The notes beneath the pieces are model-generated. The model made no database searches and was not told the origin of the DNA. It saw nothing but the letters and a program-made list of their open reading frames with translations. A stretch of 64,000 nt of DNA, from positions 37,064 to 101,063 of the forward strand of contig CAZQHK010000016.1 in assembly GCA_964593455.1 (NCBI GenBank), in the 5' to 3' direction. Shown one piece after another: positions 8,664-17,790 of the stretch. The position numbers and the translations under genes were made by a program. Source of the stretch: CAZQHK01 sp964593455 (GTDB taxonomy: Bacteria; Muiribacteriota; CAYSPT01). Position 1 is the first letter of the stretch. Each line of letters begins with the position of its first letter.

Positions 8664-9899
8664 TTGTCCGCTGAGGACATTATTGTTGCTCTGGATTTAG
8701 GTACGGGCAAGGTGACAACTCTGGTAGGGGCTGTGGCTGAAGACGGAAATATCGAGATTATCGGCGTCGGTCAGGCCCAATCCACGGGGATGAAAAAAGG
8801 CGTTGTCATCAATATAGAAGAGACGGTCCGATCGGTGGAGATGTCCGTGGAAGAAGCCGAACGTATGGCTGACATCGATATTGACTCGGTTTATATCGGC
8901 TTATCCGGTGCGCACATCTCATCCCAGAACAGTCGGGGAGTTATCGCCGTTGCCGGTTCAGACCGGGAGATCACCCACGAAGATGTGGAGCGGGTAATCG
9001 AGGCAGCCAGGGCAGCCCAGGTGAATCCTAACCGCGAGGTCATCCACATTATTTCACGTGAGTTTATCGTCGATGATCAACGTGGTATCAAGGATCCGGT
9101 GGGAATGTCCGGAATACGGCTGGAAGCGGATGTTCACATCGTTACCGGGGCCGCGACTGCTGTTCAAAACGTGCTCAAGAGTGTCCAGAAAGCCGGTCTT
9201 CAGGTCAGAGATGTCATTCTCAGCAGTCTCGCCTCCGCGGAAGCGGTCCTCACCACCGACGAGAAGGAACTGGGAGTCTTATTGCTGGATATCGGGGCCG
9301 GCACCACGGATATCTGCCTTTTCGTGCACGGTGCCGTTGCTTTTTCCAGTGTCATTCCCCTGGGAGGAGACCATATTACCAACGATGTCGCGGTGGGATT
9401 GAAGACACCGACATCTTCGGCGGAAACCATCAAGAAACTGCATGGCTGCGCCATGGTCTCGTTGGTGGAAGACAAAGAACTGATCGAGGTCCCGGTAACC
9501 GGGAGCGATAAGGTTCGAACGCTGCCCAAGCGCGCGTTGTGTGAGATCATCGAGCCGAGGGTGGAAGAGATTTTCCGGTTTGTCCGGGATGATGTGCAGA
9601 AATTCGGCGCGGGAGAGATGATTCCCGCCGGGTGTGTTGTAACCGGTGGGACGGGACTTCTGAACGGTATCGACAGCATTGCTTCAGAGGTCCTGGACAT
9701 GCAGGTCAGAATAGGGGTTCCGGGTAAGGTGTCCGGACTGTCCGAGAAGGTTAAAAGCTCGGAATTCGCAACCGGTCTCGGGCTGCTTAACTACGGGATG
9801 CGTGACGATCTCGCCGGCGGCGGAGGATCATCATTCATGCCTGCCGGTCTCAGCCGATTGTGGGATCAATTCATGGGATGGATAAGGAGCATATTCTAG
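8664..9899 (+). CDS. ftsA: Cell division protein FtsA
   Basis: FtsA is an actin-like ATPase that tethers FtsZ to the membrane. The 411-residue protein carries the actin-fold phosphate loops IVALDLGTGKVTTLVGAV (N terminus) and LLLDIGAGTTDICLFV (about residue 205). It also has the VVTGGTGLLNGI block near 325. It ends in an amphipathic helix (SRLWDQFMGWIRSIF), the membrane-binding tail typical of FtsA. The start is TTG 8664, set by a strong AGGAGGTG ribosome site 8 bases upstream. It is followed directly by ftsZ. Confidence 0.97.
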   Translation: MSAEDIIVALDLGTGKVTTLVGAVAEDGNIEIIGVGQAQSTGMKKGVVINIEETVRSVEMSVEEAERMADIDIDSVYIGLSGAHISSQNSRGVIAVAGSDREITHEDVERVIEAARAAQVNPNREVIHIISREFIVDDQRGIKDPVGMSGIRLEADVHIVTGAATAVQNVLKSVQKAGLQVRDVILSSLASAEAVLTTDEKELGVLLLDIGAGTTDICLFVHGAVAFSSVIPLGGDHITNDVAVGLKTPTSSAETIKKLHGCAMVSLVEDKELIEVPVTGSDKVRTLPKRALCEIIEPRVEEIFRFVRDDVQKFGAGEMIPAGCVVTGGTGLLNGIDSIASEVLDMQVRIGVPGKVSGLSEKVKSSEFATGLGLLNYGMRDDLAGGGGSSFMPAGLSRLWDQFMGWIRSIF

Positions 9900-9972
9900 C
9901 GTTTCCTTATCCGGTCGGTGAATACCGACGGGGATAGATAAAAAGAGAGAATCGCGAAGGAGGTAGTGGGAG

Positions 9973-11028
9973 TTGTTCAACTACGAAGCAGTGGAACAGG
10001 TAGCGGAGGTTAAAGTTATTGGGGTGGGCGGCGGCGGATCCAATGCCGTGAACCGGATGATCGCATCGAAACTGGTGGGGGTTGAGTTTATCGTCGCCAA
10101 CACCGATGCACAGGTACTGGCATTGTCCGAAGCGCGTACCAAGCTGCAACTGGGCGACAAGCAGACCAAAGGCCTGGGCGCCGGCGCCGATGTGGAAGTC
10201 GGGCGCAAGGCGGCCGAGGAGGACCGGGAAAAGATCCGGAGCTCCCTGGAAGGCTCCGATATGGTATTTATAACCGCCGGTATGGGCGGCGGTACTGGAA
10301 CAGGAGCGGCCCCGGTCGTGGCTGATGTAGCCCATGGTCTCAACGCGCTCACGGTAGCGGTCATAACCAAGCCGTTCAGTTTCGAAGGAAAAAAACGGAT
10401 GAAACAGGCCGAGGAAGGCATCAAGGTCTTGCGTGAGAAGGTGGACGCGATCATCGTCATTCCCAACGATAAACTGCTCTCGGTTATCGATCAGGATACG
10501 CCTATTATGGATGCTTTCAAGGTGGCTGACGATGTACTGCTCCAGGGTGTGCAGGGTATTTCCGATCTCATCACCATTCCTGGTCTGATCAATCTGGATT
10601 TTGCCGATGTGCGTACCGTCATGATGTCAGCCGGCTCGGCCCTTATGGGTATCGGACTAGGCACCGGTGAGAACCGGGCCGTCCAGGCCGCCCAGGCGGC
10701 AATCGGCTGTCCGCTGCTCGAGTCAACCATCGAGGGAGCCAAAGGTATTCTTCTTAATGTCACCGGCGGCATAAATCTCGGACTTCACGAAGTAAACAAG
10801 GCTGCTGAAATCGTCAGCGAAGCAGCGGACGATGATGCCGAGATTATTTTCGGCGCGGTAATCAATGAGGAAATGGAAGACGACATCCGCCTGACCGTGA
10901 TCGCCACCGGTTTCGACCAGGCTTCGGGAGTACTCTCCCGTCCGAAAGAGTTCAACAATGTGACTCGGCTTCGCACCGCCCGGTCGGATGAACTGGACGT
11001 GCCGTCATTCCTGCGTTCAAAGAGTTGA
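9973..11028 (+). CDS. ftsZ: Cell division protein FtsZ
   Basis: FtsZ is the tubulin-like GTPase that forms the division ring. The GTP-binding blocks VIGVGGGGSNAVNRMI (start) and the tubulin signature GMGGGTGTGAAPVVA (about residue 104) are intact, as is LINLDFADVRTVMMSAG with the catalytic T7-loop Asp. The C terminus is short. It ends DELDVPSFLRSKS, the conserved peptide that binds FtsA, with almost no linker. The start is TTG 9973 after an AGGAGG site. At 351 residues it is at the compact end for FtsZ. A terminator follows at 11092, closing the cluster. Confidence 0.98.
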   Translation: MFNYEAVEQVAEVKVIGVGGGGSNAVNRMIASKLVGVEFIVANTDAQVLALSEARTKLQLGDKQTKGLGAGADVEVGRKAAEEDREKIRSSLEGSDMVFITAGMGGGTGTGAAPVVADVAHGLNALTVAVITKPFSFEGKKRMKQAEEGIKVLREKVDAIIVIPNDKLLSVIDQDTPIMDAFKVADDVLLQGVQGISDLITIPGLINLDFADVRTVMMSAGSALMGIGLGTGENRAVQAAQAAIGCPLLESTIEGAKGILLNVTGGINLGLHEVNKAAEIVSEAADDDAEIIFGAVINEEMEDDIRLTVIATGFDQASGVLSRPKEFNNVTRLRTARSDELDVPSFLRSKS

Positions 11029-11091
11029 TGAGAAACGGTTGACGGAAGCTGTAAAAAAGGTCGAATAAGACCTGCTATCTCCTTTAAAGCA

Positions 11092-11129
11092 ACGGAGGCT
11101 TTGCAAATCAAAGCCTCCGTTTTTATTTT
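11092..11129 (+). terminator. Rho-independent terminator after ftsZ
   Basis: Perfect 11-bp stem ACGGAGGCTTT (11092-11102), a 7-base loop, its complement (11110-11120), then TTTTATTTT. It lies 64 bases after the ftsZ stop and ends the dcw transcript. Confidence 0.9.
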
Positions 11130-11265
11130 GGTCATGCGTTTTCGTGATAGTTCTACTGCGGAAACGGATGCTCGGTCATATGCTTCGTCGAGCTTGAAAT
11201 TGACAAGTCTTAATCTGGATGATTGAGTTCCGGTATACTGGAATATAACATGAGGAGATCTTTTT

Positions 11266-11421
11266 ATGTCATCTGTTGGCGCCGTCGGCGGGATGGGTGC
11301 CCGCCCAATGTCAGTAAAAAGTCCGATTGCGAAGAGCAACAATTCAGCTTCCGTTAAAACGCACTTAGCGCAACTCCCGCTTTTTTTCTATCAATTGGGT
11401 GACGATGGAGGGATCAGCTAA
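11266..11421 (+). CDS. Possible 51-residue small protein, antisense at its end to acs
   Basis: I do not recognise this ORF. ATG 11266 has a very good ribosome site (TGAGGAG, 8 bases away) and a TATACT -10-like hexamer at 11234-11239. The predicted peptide begins MSSVGAVGGMGARPMSVK, has a Ser/Asn-rich middle, and has no membrane segment. Its last 57 bases run antisense through the 3' end of acs. The convincing start signals and unconvincing 3' half suggest either a real small gene or the 5' stump of a longer gene cut when acs arrived. Existence of a product is uncertain. Confidence 0.35.
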   Translation: MSSVGAVGGMGARPMSVKSPIAKSNNSASVKTHLAQLPLFFYQLGDDGGIS

Positions 11422-13323
11422 CGTGCTCGTATCCCCGAGGTCTTCAGTCTCATCTACAGCTATTTTGCGGAGAAGACGACGCATGATCTTACCGGAGCGG
11501 GTTTTTGGAAGCCCATGGGTAAGTAAGATATGATCCGGTGTCGCAATCGGACCAATATGATGACGGACTTCGTTTTTCAATTCACCGATAAGTTCAGCGC
11601 TTTCTTCATAGCCGTCATTGAGGATGACATAAGCAAAAATCCCCTGCCCTTTGATCTCGTGATGACATCCCACTACCGCTGCTTCAGCGCAAGATTCATG
11701 TTGCACCAGAGCGCTTTCCACTTCGGCGGTTCCCATGCGGTGTCCGGAAACGTTCAACACATCATCCACCCGACCGGTAATCCAATAATAGCCATCTTTG
11801 TCTCGCCTGCAACCATCCCCGGTCAGGTAGTACCCTGGGTACTTATCCAGGTAGGTCTCCATAAATCGAGGATGATCTCCATAGATGGATCGCGCCATAC
11901 TGGGCCAGGGCTGTTTGATGGCCAGTAAACCGTTCACCTCATTGTCATGAATCTCGTGACCTTCTTCGGTGAGCAATACCGGTTCAATTCCAAAGAAAGG
12001 GAGGGTTGCCGAGCCTGGTTTCGTATCGATTGCACCTGGTAGCGGGCTAATCATAATCCCACCGGTTTCAGTTTGCCACCAGGTATCCACCACGGCACAT
12101 TTCCCTTCACCTACGACGTGGTAATACCATTGCCAGATCTCCGGATTTATCGGTTCACCGACGGTACCGAGAATTCGAAGGCTGGAACGATCATATTTTG
12201 TAACAAAATCATCCCCATCTTTAGCGATGGCCCGGATAGCAGTCGGCGCGGTATAAAACTGAGTTATCTTCAGCCGCTCTACCATGTCCCAATAACGTCC
12301 GGCATCCGGGTAGGTGGGGATACTTTCAAACATCACCGTGGTAGCCCCGTTAGCCAGAGGCCCGTAGACGACATAAGAATGACCGGTAATCCATCCGACA
12401 TCAGCGACACACGCAAAGATGTCATCTTCCTGATGATCGAATATCAGTTTATACGTTAACGTAGCATAGAGGAGATATCCGGCGGTAGTGTGGATAATTC
12501 CTTTTGGTTTACCGGTACTGCCGGAAGTATAGAGGAGAAAAAGAATATCTTCGCTATCCATCGGTTCGATGGGTGCATACGGACGTTCCAGCTTCATTGC
12601 CTCGAGCAGCCATACATCTCGTTGGGGATAAAATGGAATGTTGGCTCCGGTGTGGGCCACAATATAGACATGTTCCACACAGGGACAGGCCATCACGGCT
12701 TCGTCGACGGTTCTTTTAAGAGGAATACGTTTTCCACCCCGCAAACCTTCATCGGCGGTAATGACGGCCTTACACGTGGCGTCTAAGATTCTATCTCTGA
12801 GAGCTTCCGCACTAAATCCGGCGAAAACAACCGAATGGATCGCTCCGATACGGGCACAAGCAAGCATGGCGAAAGCTGCCTCCGGGATCATTGGCATGTA
12901 GATGGCGACACGGTCTCCTCTTCGAACACCATCTTTACGCAAGACGTTGGCTAATCGGCAAACCTTCTCATGGAGTTCCCGGTAGGTTATTTTACGAATA
13001 TTTCCGGGTTCATCACCTTCCCAAAGGATGGCCACTTTGTCGGCCTGTGTGGCGAGGTGTCGGTCCACACAGTTTTCGGTCACGTTCAAACGTCCTCCTA
13101 AAAACCAGGAAATAAGTCCCGTTTTAAAGTCGGATTGTTTGGTGGTATGGAACTCATGCTGCCAGTTAATGGTCTCTTTCGCTTTGGCAGACCAATAGGT
13201 TTCCGGATCTTCAATACTCAATTTATATTGGGACTGATAGCTGGCTATCGAATTAATACGGGCATCTTTTTGTAATGATTTTTGGGGAACATAACGGTCG
13301 GCATGTGATATTTCCTTTGACAT
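11365..13323 (-). CDS. acs: Acetyl-CoA synthetase (AMP-forming)
   Basis: Acs activates acetate with ATP and CoA to acetyl-CoA through an acetyl-AMP intermediate. Family features are the AMP-binding loop YTSGSTGKPKGIIHTTAGYL, GWITGHSYVVYGPLANGA, WWQTETGGIMISPLPG, and the C-terminal SRSGK-like block LPKTRSGKIMRRLLRKI. The Lys in that block is the usual site of inhibitory acetylation. The reading frame extends to 13428, but ATG 13323 (MSKEISHADRYV) is set by an AAGGAGG ribosome site 7 bases upstream, giving about 652 residues, normal for Acs. A promoter-like module precedes it. It is monocistronic and converges on ftsZ. Confidence 0.96.
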   Translation of the reverse strand: MSKEISHADRYVPQKSLQKDARINSIASYQSQYKLSIEDPETYWSAKAKETINWQHEFHTTKQSDFKTGLISWFLGGRLNVTENCVDRHLATQADKVAILWEGDEPGNIRKITYRELHEKVCRLANVLRKDGVRRGDRVAIYMPMIPEAAFAMLACARIGAIHSVVFAGFSAEALRDRILDATCKAVITADEGLRGGKRIPLKRTVDEAVMACPCVEHVYIVAHTGANIPFYPQRDVWLLEAMKLERPYAPIEPMDSEDILFLLYTSGSTGKPKGIIHTTAGYLLYATLTYKLIFDHQEDDIFACVADVGWITGHSYVVYGPLANGATTVMFESIPTYPDAGRYWDMVERLKITQFYTAPTAIRAIAKDGDDFVTKYDRSSLRILGTVGEPINPEIWQWYYHVVGEGKCAVVDTWWQTETGGIMISPLPGAIDTKPGSATLPFFGIEPVLLTEEGHEIHDNEVNGLLAIKQPWPSMARSIYGDHPRFMETYLDKYPGYYLTGDGCRRDKDGYYWITGRVDDVLNVSGHRMGTAEVESALVQHESCAEAAVVGCHHEIKGQGIFAYVILNDGYEESAELIGELKNEVRHHIGPIATPDHILLTHGLPKTRSGKIMRRLLRKIAVDETEDLGDTSTLADPSIVTQLIEKKRELR

Positions 13324-13357
13324 TATAAGCCTCCTTAGAGAATAGAACGTATCCTTC

Positions 13358-13419
13358 ATTGTACCACTTCCTGAAGTTAGATATATAGGTTCTGATAACA
13401 AAGGCTCATATGCTTCTGA
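13358..13419 (-). promoter_or_regulatory. acs promoter module, copy A of a repeated 62-63-bp element
   Basis: On the minus strand this reads CAGAAGCATATGAG, then a partly conserved middle ending TATCTAACTT, then TGGTACAAT, an extended -10. A closely similar 63-bp copy lies at 63695-63757, also pointing left and also ending in an extended -10 (TGGTATAAT). The start codon of acs is 35 bases downstream of the -10. The conserved upstream part could be a regulator site. Confidence 0.55.
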
Positions 13420-13440
13420 AGGTTCCAATCAAGCTTTGTT

Positions 13441-13470
13441 TTGGCGTAGCCCCCGGTTGGGTTGATATGA
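13441..13470 (+). promoter_or_regulatory. Likely promoter of the GT2 gene
   Basis: TTGGCG (13441-13446), an 18-bp spacer, and TATGAT (13465-13470). It lies 40 bases before the chosen GTG start at 13510 and diverges from the acs promoter. Confidence 0.4.
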
Positions 13471-13509
13471 TAGAATGATACAGGATCTTTTTACATGTGA
13501 GGTGTGCTC

Positions 13510-14700
13510 GTGTTATCAGTGTGTATGATCGTCAAAAACGAGGAAGCGCTGCTTAATGACTGTCTGGCCAGCGTCAAATCGGTGGCTGACGAAGTAATCG
13601 TGGTTGATACGGGGTCCGATGACAAAACGGTGGAGATTGCCGAATCTCACGGGGCTCGGATATTCACTATTGAGTGGACCGACGATTTTTCGGCAGCCAG
13701 GAATTTTTCCCTGGAGCAGGCCACGGGTAACTGGATTCTGGTTGTGGATGCCGATGAACGTCTGGCTGAAGAAGATCTGGAAAAAGTGAGAAACTGGATC
13801 TCTAAAAAGGATGTCGACGTGGTGAACGTCAAGATCCTTGACGAAGGCGGCACCTTCGGGCGTCTACCCCGGTTGTTCAGGACCGGCCGGGGCCTTCACT
13901 ACCAGGGCCGGGTCCACGAACAGCTGGTTTTTTCATCGGGTGAAAAGCCTGTTAAAATATTTGATTCCGAGGTCCGGTTGCACCATGTGGGTTACAACCC
14001 CCAAATGATTTCCCAACGATCGAAGATCGAGCGTAACATGGCCCTTTTGAACCGGATTCTTGAAGATTCCCCGAAAGATATTGCCGCCCGTTATCACCTG
14101 GCCTGCACACTCCAATATGCCTGTAAGTATCCCGAAGCGTTGCGCAAGTGGGATGAAGTAATGCAGATCGTGTCCGGGGAGGAGCTGGCGGAAGCCATTA
14201 AAAACAGGGCTATCTGTCTTTTCGAGGTCGGGCCGCCCAAGGACGCCCTGTTGGCTCTCGATGAGGCCGTGAGGGCGTTCCCGGACGAGGTGTCGTTACA
14301 TGTCCGGTTGGCCCAGCTCTACCAGGCCACAGGAGACCTGACGGGACTGCGGCGGGAAATCAGGATCTTGACCAAGCTCGATCCCGAGGACCGCAATCTC
14401 AGGGTGGTTCGGGCCATCCTCTATTTTCGGGAAGAGAGCTACTACCAGTCGGGAGTCGAGTTTGCCAAGCTGCTGGTGGATTATCCGGATGAGCCCTTGA
14501 GCTACGTGAACCTGGCTCACGTTCTGATTCTGTCCGGTGACATGTGGGAAGCGCTGTCGACCCTGGAGGAAGGCGTGCGTTGTTGCGGTTCGGTAGACGT
14601 TTTCGTCCGGCCATTGCTGGCGATCAAGGGCGAATGTGATCCGAAACTCCTACCCAGGCTGGATAAGCTGTTCGAAAAATTCCCGGTGCTGAGCTCATGA
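13510..14700 (+). CDS. Family 2 glycosyltransferase with TPR-like C-terminal half
   Basis: A GT-A fold transferase occupies residues 1-220. It shows LSVCMIVKNEEALLNDCL, EVIVVDTGSDDKTVEIAE and the metal/nucleotide-sugar motif VVDADERL near residue 80, then GRVHEQL and LHHVGY. The remaining ~175 residues are helical repeats of the TPR type (ARYHLACTLQYACKYPEAL and following). This class is common in bacterial surface-glycan and protein-glycosylation loci. Acceptor and sugar cannot be read. GTG 13510 is preferred over 13504 because TGAGG lies 7 bases upstream. The ATGA at its stop opens a broken U32-like gene, so a second gene once followed in the operon. Confidence 0.85.
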   Translation: MLSVCMIVKNEEALLNDCLASVKSVADEVIVVDTGSDDKTVEIAESHGARIFTIEWTDDFSAARNFSLEQATGNWILVVDADERLAEEDLEKVRNWISKKDVDVVNVKILDEGGTFGRLPRLFRTGRGLHYQGRVHEQLVFSSGEKPVKIFDSEVRLHHVGYNPQMISQRSKIERNMALLNRILEDSPKDIAARYHLACTLQYACKYPEALRKWDEVMQIVSGEELAEAIKNRAICLFEVGPPKDALLALDEAVRAFPDEVSLHVRLAQLYQATGDLTGLRREIRILTKLDPEDRNLRVVRAILYFREESYYQSGVEFAKLLVDYPDEPLSYVNLAHVLILSGDMWEALSTLEEGVRCCGSVDVFVRPLLAIKGECDPKLLPRLDKLFEKFPVLSS

Positions 14701-14860
14701 TCGGCAGGGGAAAACGCGGCCAGACCGCAACCGCAGGTTAAAAATACTGCCTTCATTTAATGCGGTTGAGCAAGTGAAACCGTTGATTTCGGCCGGTGCC
14801 GATGAGCTTTACTGCAGCGTGGTTGAAGGGAAATGGCTGGACCAGGGATTCTGTTCCGAA
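14697..14860 (+). pseudogene. Truncated and frameshifted U32-peptidase-like gene start
   Basis: ATG 14697 overlaps the preceding stop (ATGA) and opens MIGRGKRGQTATAG followed by a stop. In the next frame the sequence continues RRLKILPSFNAVEQVKPLIS and then AGADELYCSVVEGKW. That matches the opening beta strand and helix of peptidase U32 family proteins, where KxLxPxxxxEEVxxLIxAGADELYCGV is usual. Homology stops near 14845, where the mtaB-like gene ends on the other strand. A frameshift plus a deletion that fused the two regions is the simplest reading. Recognition rests on one short block, so the family call is moderate. Confidence 0.5.
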
Positions 14861-14862
14861 GA

Positions 14863-16143
14863 TCACAACGCGGAACAGAGAAGGGTGCCTTGTTTGTATC
14901 CGGTAATCCGTACCCGTAAAAGTTTCCCCATGTCTGCCGGTGTGTTCCGGTTCGTCAGTTTGCCCGTGAGGTAGGTTCCGGTAAGAAGGCTGGCCGGAGG
15001 TCCTTCATTGATCACCACGGCTTCGTGGATGGTCCCCGAGGCTTTTTTCAATACATGGTCTATTTTTTCCCCTTCGAGGTCGTGCAGTATACGGCTTCTG
15101 TCTTTCTTTACCGCCGGTAGGACGTCGTCGTTAAGCGCCGCGGCCTGCGTTCCCGGCCGGGGGGAGTAACGGAATACGTGGAGATATGTGAACGGCAGTT
15201 CCTCGACCAGGCGCCGGGTGTTCTCAAACTCCTGTTCCGTTTCTCCGGGAAAACCGACCATGATGTCGGTCCCCAGCCCGAAATCGTCGAACCTCTCCTC
15301 GATCAGGGACACCGTTTTTTTATAGCTGTCCACGGTATACTCGCGGTTCATTCTCCGCAATACCCTATCGTCACCGCTTTGGAGCGGCAGGTGAAAGTGC
15401 GGGCAAACGATGTCCGAGGCGGCCATGGTGTCGATCAGGTCGGCGGTAATCCATTGCGGTTCGAGGGAGCTCAGCCTGATCCGGAAAACTCCTTCCAACT
15501 CGTGTATCGATTCGATGAGCCTGGTGAGTGAACCGGGCGGGCTTAGATCAGAACCGTAGCTGGCCAGGTTGACGCCGGCCAGCACGATTTCCTCGAATCC
15601 GGCTCGTACCAGGTACTGAAGCCGGCTGAGAACCAGGGAAACGGGCATACTGGCAGGTGTGCCCCGTATGTGCCTGACAATGCAGTAGGCGCAGGTGCCG
15701 GAACATCCGTCTTGAATCTTCAGGATACCGCGTGAGCGCATCCTGAGACCGTCGGAAGAAGTTGCCTCGGTAACGGTGTGATTCCGGGTTGACTCGTTCA
15801 CACTGCCGGTGATGTCGAGCAGGTCGAGGATTGCCTCCGGATTGTGGCCTGGGACGATGTCATCGATTCCCGTGGAGGTCTTAAGCTCGGTCAGGTAGGC
15901 GGTGGGATAACAGCCGCACAGGATAATCCGGGCCCGGGAGTTGTCCCGGGCGAGTTTCCTTACCCGCTGCCGCACCTTTTGCGCGCCGCGTCCGGTGACA
16001 CAACAGCAGTAGATGATAATGATATCCGCCTGGTCAAATGTCAGGACCCTGGTCACTTCGCCGGTGTCGACCAGTATCCGAATGGTTTCAAAGGCGTCGC
16101 TTTGACTGACCTTGCATCCGAAATTAACGGCGATGGCTTTCAT
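14863..16143 (-). CDS. mtaB: MiaB/MtaB-family tRNA methylthiotransferase
   Basis: Radical SAM enzyme that inserts a methylthio group. MtaB acts on N6-threonylcarbamoyladenosine at position 37 of tRNA. Domains in order: UPF0004 N-terminal domain with cluster Cys in NFGCKVSQSD and CCCVTGRG and CGCYPT; radical SAM core with CSGTCAYC (about residue 150); SPASM-less C-terminal part with VGFPGETEQEFENTRRLVE and YSPRPGTQAA; then a short TRAM-like tail. At 426 residues it fits. The NFGCKVSQ opening favours MtaB over MiaB. The start overlaps the rimO stop by 4 bases (ATGA), so both come from one transcript. Confidence 0.88.
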   Translation of the reverse strand: MKAIAVNFGCKVSQSDAFETIRILVDTGEVTRVLTFDQADIIIIYCCCVTGRGAQKVRQRVRKLARDNSRARIILCGCYPTAYLTELKTSTGIDDIVPGHNPEAILDLLDITGSVNESTRNHTVTEATSSDGLRMRSRGILKIQDGCSGTCAYCIVRHIRGTPASMPVSLVLSRLQYLVRAGFEEIVLAGVNLASYGSDLSPPGSLTRLIESIHELEGVFRIRLSSLEPQWITADLIDTMAASDIVCPHFHLPLQSGDDRVLRRMNREYTVDSYKKTVSLIEERFDDFGLGTDIMVGFPGETEQEFENTRRLVEELPFTYLHVFRYSPRPGTQAAALNDDVLPAVKKDRSRILHDLEGEKIDHVLKKASGTIHEAVVINEGPPASLLTGTYLTGKLTNRNTPADMGKLLRVRITGYKQGTLLCSAL

Positions 16144-17492
16144 GGGGAAACGGGTACGTCTCCCGGTACGGGAGCAGCCACCAGATCAACGGCGTCGGCA
16201 TTGATGTATTTCACGGTGAGCCACGATCCCGGCTGTCCTTCCCAGGAGTCGATGTACACTACTCCGTCGATCTCGGGAGCTTGTGAATAGCTTCTGGCCG
16301 TCCAGGCCGGAATCTCAGCTGAAAAATTTTCTACCAGGACGGTTTCCACGGTACCGATGCGCTTTTCGTTTTTTTCCCGGGCGATGTGTTCTTGAATACC
16401 ACAGACTATATTGAGCCGTTCCTGTTTGATCTCTTCCGGGACCTGGTTGAGAAACGAGGCGGCCGGGGTATCCTCTTCCGGGGAGTATGTGAAAAATCCC
16501 GCATGATCGAGCCGGTACTTTTTAAGAAATTCGCACAGTTCGTTGAAGGACCGGTCCGTTTCTCCCGGGAAACCGATAATAAAAGTGGATCGTAAAACCA
16601 CTGAGTCAAGGCGGTTTCTCAGGCCGGTGATAATCATTTCCAGGCGCGAGCGTGTCACTTTGCGGTCCATGGCTTTGAGCAGGTCATCGTCCACGTGTTG
16701 GAAGGGAATATCGATGTAGTTACAGATTTTCTTTTCATTCCCGATGGTGTCGATCAACCGTTCGGTGATATGGGCTGGATGGGCGTAGAGAAGGCGTAAC
16801 CAGCCGATCCCGTCTATTGTTGCCAACCGGGTGAGCAACCCGGCCAGGGCATCCGGTTCTCCCCGGTCCCGGCCGTAGGCGGTGATGTCCTGGGCCACGA
16901 GTACCAGCTCTTTTACTCCCTGTTCGGCCAGGCAGCGGGCTTCTGTCATGATGTCTCCGGAAGGTCTGCTTCTCAAATAACCGCGGATTGAAGGAATGAG
17001 ACAGTACGAGCAGCAATTGTCGCAACCCTCCGAGAGTTTAAGGTACGCGGTCGGGGATGGGGTGGACAGAATCCGATGTCCCTGGGTCGTGGGGGCCAGG
17101 GTAACGGGACGTTTCACGGGCAGTATTGACTCTGGCCGGTTTCCGGGCCGGTTGTCGATAGCCGCCCCGATGGTGTGGAAATGATCGATCCCTATCACCG
17201 CGTCCACCTCCGGGATACTGCCCCGGAGAGAGTCACTGTACCGTTGCACCAGGCAACCCGCCACTATCAGTCGTTTCAGCCGTCCGGAGGCCTTGTGCTC
17301 GGCGGCTTCCAGTATGACGTCAATTGATTCCTGGGCGGCGTCTCCGATGAACGCACAGGTGTTGATTACCACCCCTTCGGCTTCCTCGTATGTGTTAACC
17401 AGCCGGTGTTTGCCCTGGCGGATGAGATAGGCCAGGTACTCAGAATCAACCGTGTTCTTGGGACAGCCGAGAGTTATCAGCAGAATCTTCAA
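16140..17492 (-). CDS. rimO: Ribosomal protein uS12 methylthiotransferase
   Basis: RimO adds a methylthio group to a conserved Asp of ribosomal protein S12. The N-terminal UPF0004 domain has TLGCPKNTVDSEYLA and NTCAFIGDAAQESID, which are RimO-type rather than MiaB-type. The radical SAM cluster motif is EGCDNCCSYCLIPSIRG (about residue 155). FIIGFPGETDRSFNEL and a C-terminal TRAM-type domain follow. TTG 17492 (MKILLITLGCPKN) has GGGTGA just upstream and begins exactly at the conserved strand. The frame also allows TTG 17507. It is the first gene of the two-gene methylthiotransferase operon. Confidence 0.92.
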   Translation of the reverse strand: MKILLITLGCPKNTVDSEYLAYLIRQGKHRLVNTYEEAEGVVINTCAFIGDAAQESIDVILEAAEHKASGRLKRLIVAGCLVQRYSDSLRGSIPEVDAVIGIDHFHTIGAAIDNRPGNRPESILPVKRPVTLAPTTQGHRILSTPSPTAYLKLSEGCDNCCSYCLIPSIRGYLRSRPSGDIMTEARCLAEQGVKELVLVAQDITAYGRDRGEPDALAGLLTRLATIDGIGWLRLLYAHPAHITERLIDTIGNEKKICNYIDIPFQHVDDDLLKAMDRKVTRSRLEMIITGLRNRLDSVVLRSTFIIGFPGETDRSFNELCEFLKKYRLDHAGFFTYSPEEDTPAASFLNQVPEEIKQERLNIVCGIQEHIAREKNEKRIGTVETVLVENFSAEIPAWTARSYSQAPEIDGVVYIDSWEGQPGSWLTVKYINADAVDLVAAPVPGDVPVSP

Positions 17493-17790
17493 AAAATCAC
17501 CCTGCAATCTATTTTGAGTATTTCACCATCTTTTCCGTCAGGCCGTCAAATCGTGGAGCAAAGAAGAGCGTATGACGGTAAATTGTGAGATTGAAATAAA
17601 GCCCCACGGCGATCACTTGATTTTTCCCTACGGCTGCGTTACAGTGAAATCTTAAAATGATTTTTTCTAAGTAGCATGGAACAAAAGTATGGTAATTAAT
17701 CGTTATCAAGAATGGAGCCAGGAAGTGACTGCTCGGTCGGCTGATACCAGGCTTGACAAGAAGACGATAAAGCAAAAGAAGGTACGGTTT

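Noticed and set aside
11150..11200. A third copy of the acs promoter module
   Set aside because: Only the 11-mer TCATATGCTTC is shared; the rest does not match.
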